A stretch of 7,272 nucleotides of DNA from Clostridiales bacterium (lineage in GTDB: Bacteria > Bacillota > Clostridia > Oscillospirales > QAMX01): assembly GCA_016285815.1 (NCBI GenBank), contig JAEERN010000118.1, positions 1 through 7,272 of the forward strand. The letters run 5' to 3'. Within the stretch, counting starts at the first letter, position 1. Each line of letters begins with the position of its first letter. The notes under the pieces were generated by a model. The model searched no databases. It was given only the letters and a program-made list of their open reading frames with translations, and was not told the DNA's origin. A program made the position numbers and the translations under genes. This document shows, one piece after another, positions 5,563-7,272 of the stretch.

Positions 5563-7080
5563 ATGAAGAAGACCAGACTTGTTGCGCTTCTTCTGGCGCT
5601 TGTGATGGTCGCCGGCCTGTTTGCCGCCTGCAATGGCACCGAGCCCGAGACCACTACGACCGCCGCGACGACGACTGAGGCGACCACCACCGAGGCCACC
5701 ACGACCGAGGCGACGACTACCGAAGCCACCACCACCGAGGCCACCACCGAAGACACCGAAGCCACTACCGAAGCCACCACCGAGGCCCCTGCCGGCCTGG
5801 ACCTGGGCGGCCGTGAGTGGACCTACGTCGACGGTTCCGCCAACACTTTCCATATGTATCCGTATGACGACCTCGAGTCCGAATACGCCACCACGTGGAG
5901 AGAGAAATGGGCCGAGCTGGAAGACACCTACAACTTCACGCTGACCAAGCTTGAGGGCGGCGGCGACGACGTCGCCGGCAAGATCACGCTGATCACCGCC
6001 GGTGACTGGGACAGCCTCGGCGACACGCTGATCACCAAGCCCCTTGAGTGGGTCGTCCTTGCCGTCAACGGCTACATCGCCGCTCTGAACAGCGACGAGT
6101 GCAAGGCCAACGGCCTCGACGTCGCCGACTCCAAGGCGTTCTTCCAGCCCTTCACCCAGGCCATGCAGCTGAAGGGCAACGTCTACGCCGCCCAGTGGGC
6201 CGGCACCTACAACAGCGCCGCCTTTGGCTGGTGCATCTACTTCAATCCCGAATATATCAGCCAGTACGGCGGCGTCGACGATCTGTTCCAGGTCGTCCGC
6301 GATATGAAGTGGGATTGGGAGACTTTCCTCGATCTGCAGCAGAAGTGCACTGTCGACACTGACGGCGACGGCACGTTCGACATCTGGGGCTCCGGCGAGC
6401 ACAGCTACGGCCAGGAGATCTTCACGATCCCGGGCGGCTCCATCGTCTTCTACGACGAGACCGACGGCAAGTACAAGAGCGGCTTCGCTCAGACCGCCAC
6501 TCAGGAAGCCCTGCAGTTCGCTCAGGACTACTACAACAGCGGCTACTGCGAGACCGAGCACGGCTACGGCTCCATCCACAGACTGTTCAACGAGGGCAAA
6601 GTCGCCATGCAGTGGGGCGAGAACTGGAACACCTCCGCTGACGACATGGGCTTCGTCAACAGCCAGATCACCTTCGGCATCGTTCCGATCCCGAAGCACT
6701 CCAGCGCCGACACCTACGCCAACGTTCTGGGCGGCGTTCCGGGTCTGACTCTGCCGAAGGGCAACTCGCACTTCGCGGAGAACTGCGCCGTGCTGCAGGT
6801 CCTCGGCGAGGCCTTCACCTCTGACGACTGGGCCGACAGCTACGCTGCCGAAGAGATCCAGGGCAACGAGAACTCCCTCGACATGGTTCTGAACTACATC
6901 TGGGGCGACCACGCCACCGTGTACCTCGACCTCGGCTGGGCTGAGTGGGAGACCATGGAGAACTACTTCCGCAACAACATCTACTTCCCGATCGTGACCG
7001 GCAAGAGCGGCGTTGCGGAGATCTGCGAGCAGTACAACGCGGAGTTCCAGGCCAACATCGACGCGATCTTCCATCAGTAA
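5563..7080 (+). CDS. ABC transporter extracellular solute-binding lipoprotein (family 1)
   Basis: The 505-residue protein begins with a lipoprotein signal peptide: MKKTR, a hydrophobic core (6-19) and lipobox Phe-Ala-Ala-Cys23, so it should be lipid-anchored outside the membrane. Residues 29-76 form a Thr/Glu-rich low-complexity linker with five ATTTE repeats. The mature domain (about 79-505) resembles family 1 (sugar-type) binding proteins: WREKWAELEDTYNFTLT near the N-terminal lobe, a TVDTDGDGTFDIWG loop (263-276), GKVAMQWGENW, and a C-terminal helix pair. Such proteins capture a solute and deliver it to an ABC permease. The DxDxDGxxD loop (Asp265, 267, 269, 273) resembles a calcium site. 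Many Trp/Tyr residues fit a carbohydrate ligand, but the ligand cannot be named. Codon choice is strongly biased to C-ending codons (aac, gac, ttc, tac), suggesting high expression. Own promoter and terminator mark it as a single unit; permease genes, if linked, lie beyond the window. Confidence 0.9.
   Translation: MKKTRLVALLLALVMVAGLFAACNGTEPETTTTAATTTEATTTEATTTEATTTEATTTEATTEDTEATTEATTEAPAGLDLGGREWTYVDGSANTFHMYPYDDLESEYATTWREKWAELEDTYNFTLTKLEGGGDDVAGKITLITAGDWDSLGDTLITKPLEWVVLAVNGYIAALNSDECKANGLDVADSKAFFQPFTQAMQLKGNVYAAQWAGTYNSAAFGWCIYFNPEYISQYGGVDDLFQVVRDMKWDWETFLDLQQKCTVDTDGDGTFDIWGSGEHSYGQEIFTIPGGSIVFYDETDGKYKSGFAQTATQEALQFAQDYYNSGYCETEHGYGSIHRLFNEGKVAMQWGENWNTSADDMGFVNSQITFGIVPIPKHSSADTYANVLGGVPGLTLPKGNSHFAENCAVLQVLGEAFTSDDWADSYAAEEIQGNENSLDMVLNYIWGDHATVYLDLGWAEWETMENYFRNNIYFPIVTGKSGVAEICEQYNAEFQANIDAIFHQ
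5665..5739 (+). repeat. Coding 15-base tandem repeat (five ATTTE units)
   Basis: Five consecutive 15-base units encode Ala-Thr-Thr-Thr-Glu, followed by shorter ATTE units to about 5784. Units differ at third codon positions (acc/acg/act, gcc/gcg, gag/gaa), so the protein repeat is kept while the DNA has diverged. It forms an extended spacer between the lipid anchor and the binding domain. Confidence 0.85.
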
Positions 7081-7149
7081 TCGAGCCGGAAACGGCCGTC
7101 TGACGGAGCGGTGACCGCAAAGGTCCCGCACGATCCCAACGATGGACCG

Positions 7150-7188
7150 CGCCGGGGAGAGACGAGAGTCTCTCCCCGGCGTTTTTTT
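7150..7188 (+). terminator. Strong intrinsic terminator after the solute-binding gene
   Basis: A perfect 14-bp stem (7150-7163 with 7168-7181) capped by a GAGA tetraloop (GNRA type) is followed at once by seven T (7182-7188). It lies 69 bases after the TAA stop. Confidence 0.95.
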
Positions 7189-7272
7189 GTGGGGCGGCGC
7201 GGCGCGCGGCTTTTCGGACTGCGGGGGACCGCGCCGGACAGCCGCGCCGGGCCGGGAAAAGCGGCGGCCGCC
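7189..7272. other. GC-rich tail of window, no gene seen
   Basis: The last 84 bases are very GC-rich and carry no convincing frame. GCTTTTC (7209-7215) and GAAAAGC (7256-7262) are inverted copies that could pair over a 40-base GC-rich loop. CCGCGCCGG occurs twice (7229-7237, 7242-7250). Confidence 0.35.

Noticed and set aside
5458..7131. A 557-codon open frame antisense to the solute-binding gene
   Set aside because: It mirrors the lipoprotein gene, has Gly/Val-rich low-complexity protein sequence, and runs through the promoter and the region after the stop. The plus-strand gene has promoter, RBS, signal peptide and terminator, so the antisense frame is a by-product of GC-biased codons.

Overview
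The window is GC-rich DNA that looks like a chromosomal segment from a high-GC, anaerobic, gut-type Firmicute (Clostridia; an Oscillospirales- or Christensenellales-like lineage is my guess). The reasons are near-consensus sigma-A promoters with 17-bp spacers, GGAGG-type ribosome binding sites, a Thr/Glu-rich lipoprotein linker on an ABC sugar-type binding protein, FN3 domains of the clostridial surface-protein kind, and a GH28-like beta-helix protein. The taxonomic call is inference only.

Layout, left to right. Bases 2-658 (+) are the C-terminal part of an amidohydrolase-like TIM-barrel protein whose start lies outside the window. It converges on a minus-strand fragment encoding two FN3 domains (783-1277), with a long GC hairpin at 694-729 between them. 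The FN3 fragment has no credible start codon, although a good promoter points into it at 1326-1354, so it looks 5'-truncated. Next is an AT-richer intergenic stretch and a strong hairpin terminator (1508-1537). This ends a single-gene minus-strand unit (1556-2749) for a right-handed beta-helix, GH28/pectate-lyase-superfamily-like protein, driven by a perfect TTGACA-17-TATAAT promoter (2805-2833). Upstream of it a minus-strand two-gene operon, with its own promoter at 5174-5202, encodes two different PlsC-type acyltransferases. The first (4194-5072) is compact with all four classical motifs. The second (2887-4158) carries an added zinc ribbon and a long C-terminal region. A 490-bp divergent intergenic region then leads to a plus-strand lipoprotein gene (5563-7080) for a family 1 ABC solute-binding protein, with its own promoter, palindromic candidate operator sites and a strong intrinsic terminator (7150-7188).

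The genes make sense as separate units rather than one pathway. The solute-binding protein, beta-helix protein and amidohydrolase fit carbohydrate scavenging and catabolism. The acyltransferase pair fits membrane phospholipid synthesis. I see no CRISPR array, tRNA, rRNA, phage or transposon genes, and no clear undescribed multi-gene system. The items most worth a second look are the zinc-ribbon acyltransferase in tandem with a canonical one, the headless FN3 fragment behind a good promoter, the GH28-like protein without an export signal and with altered catalytic motifs, and the operator-like palindrome on the -35 of the binding-protein gene.
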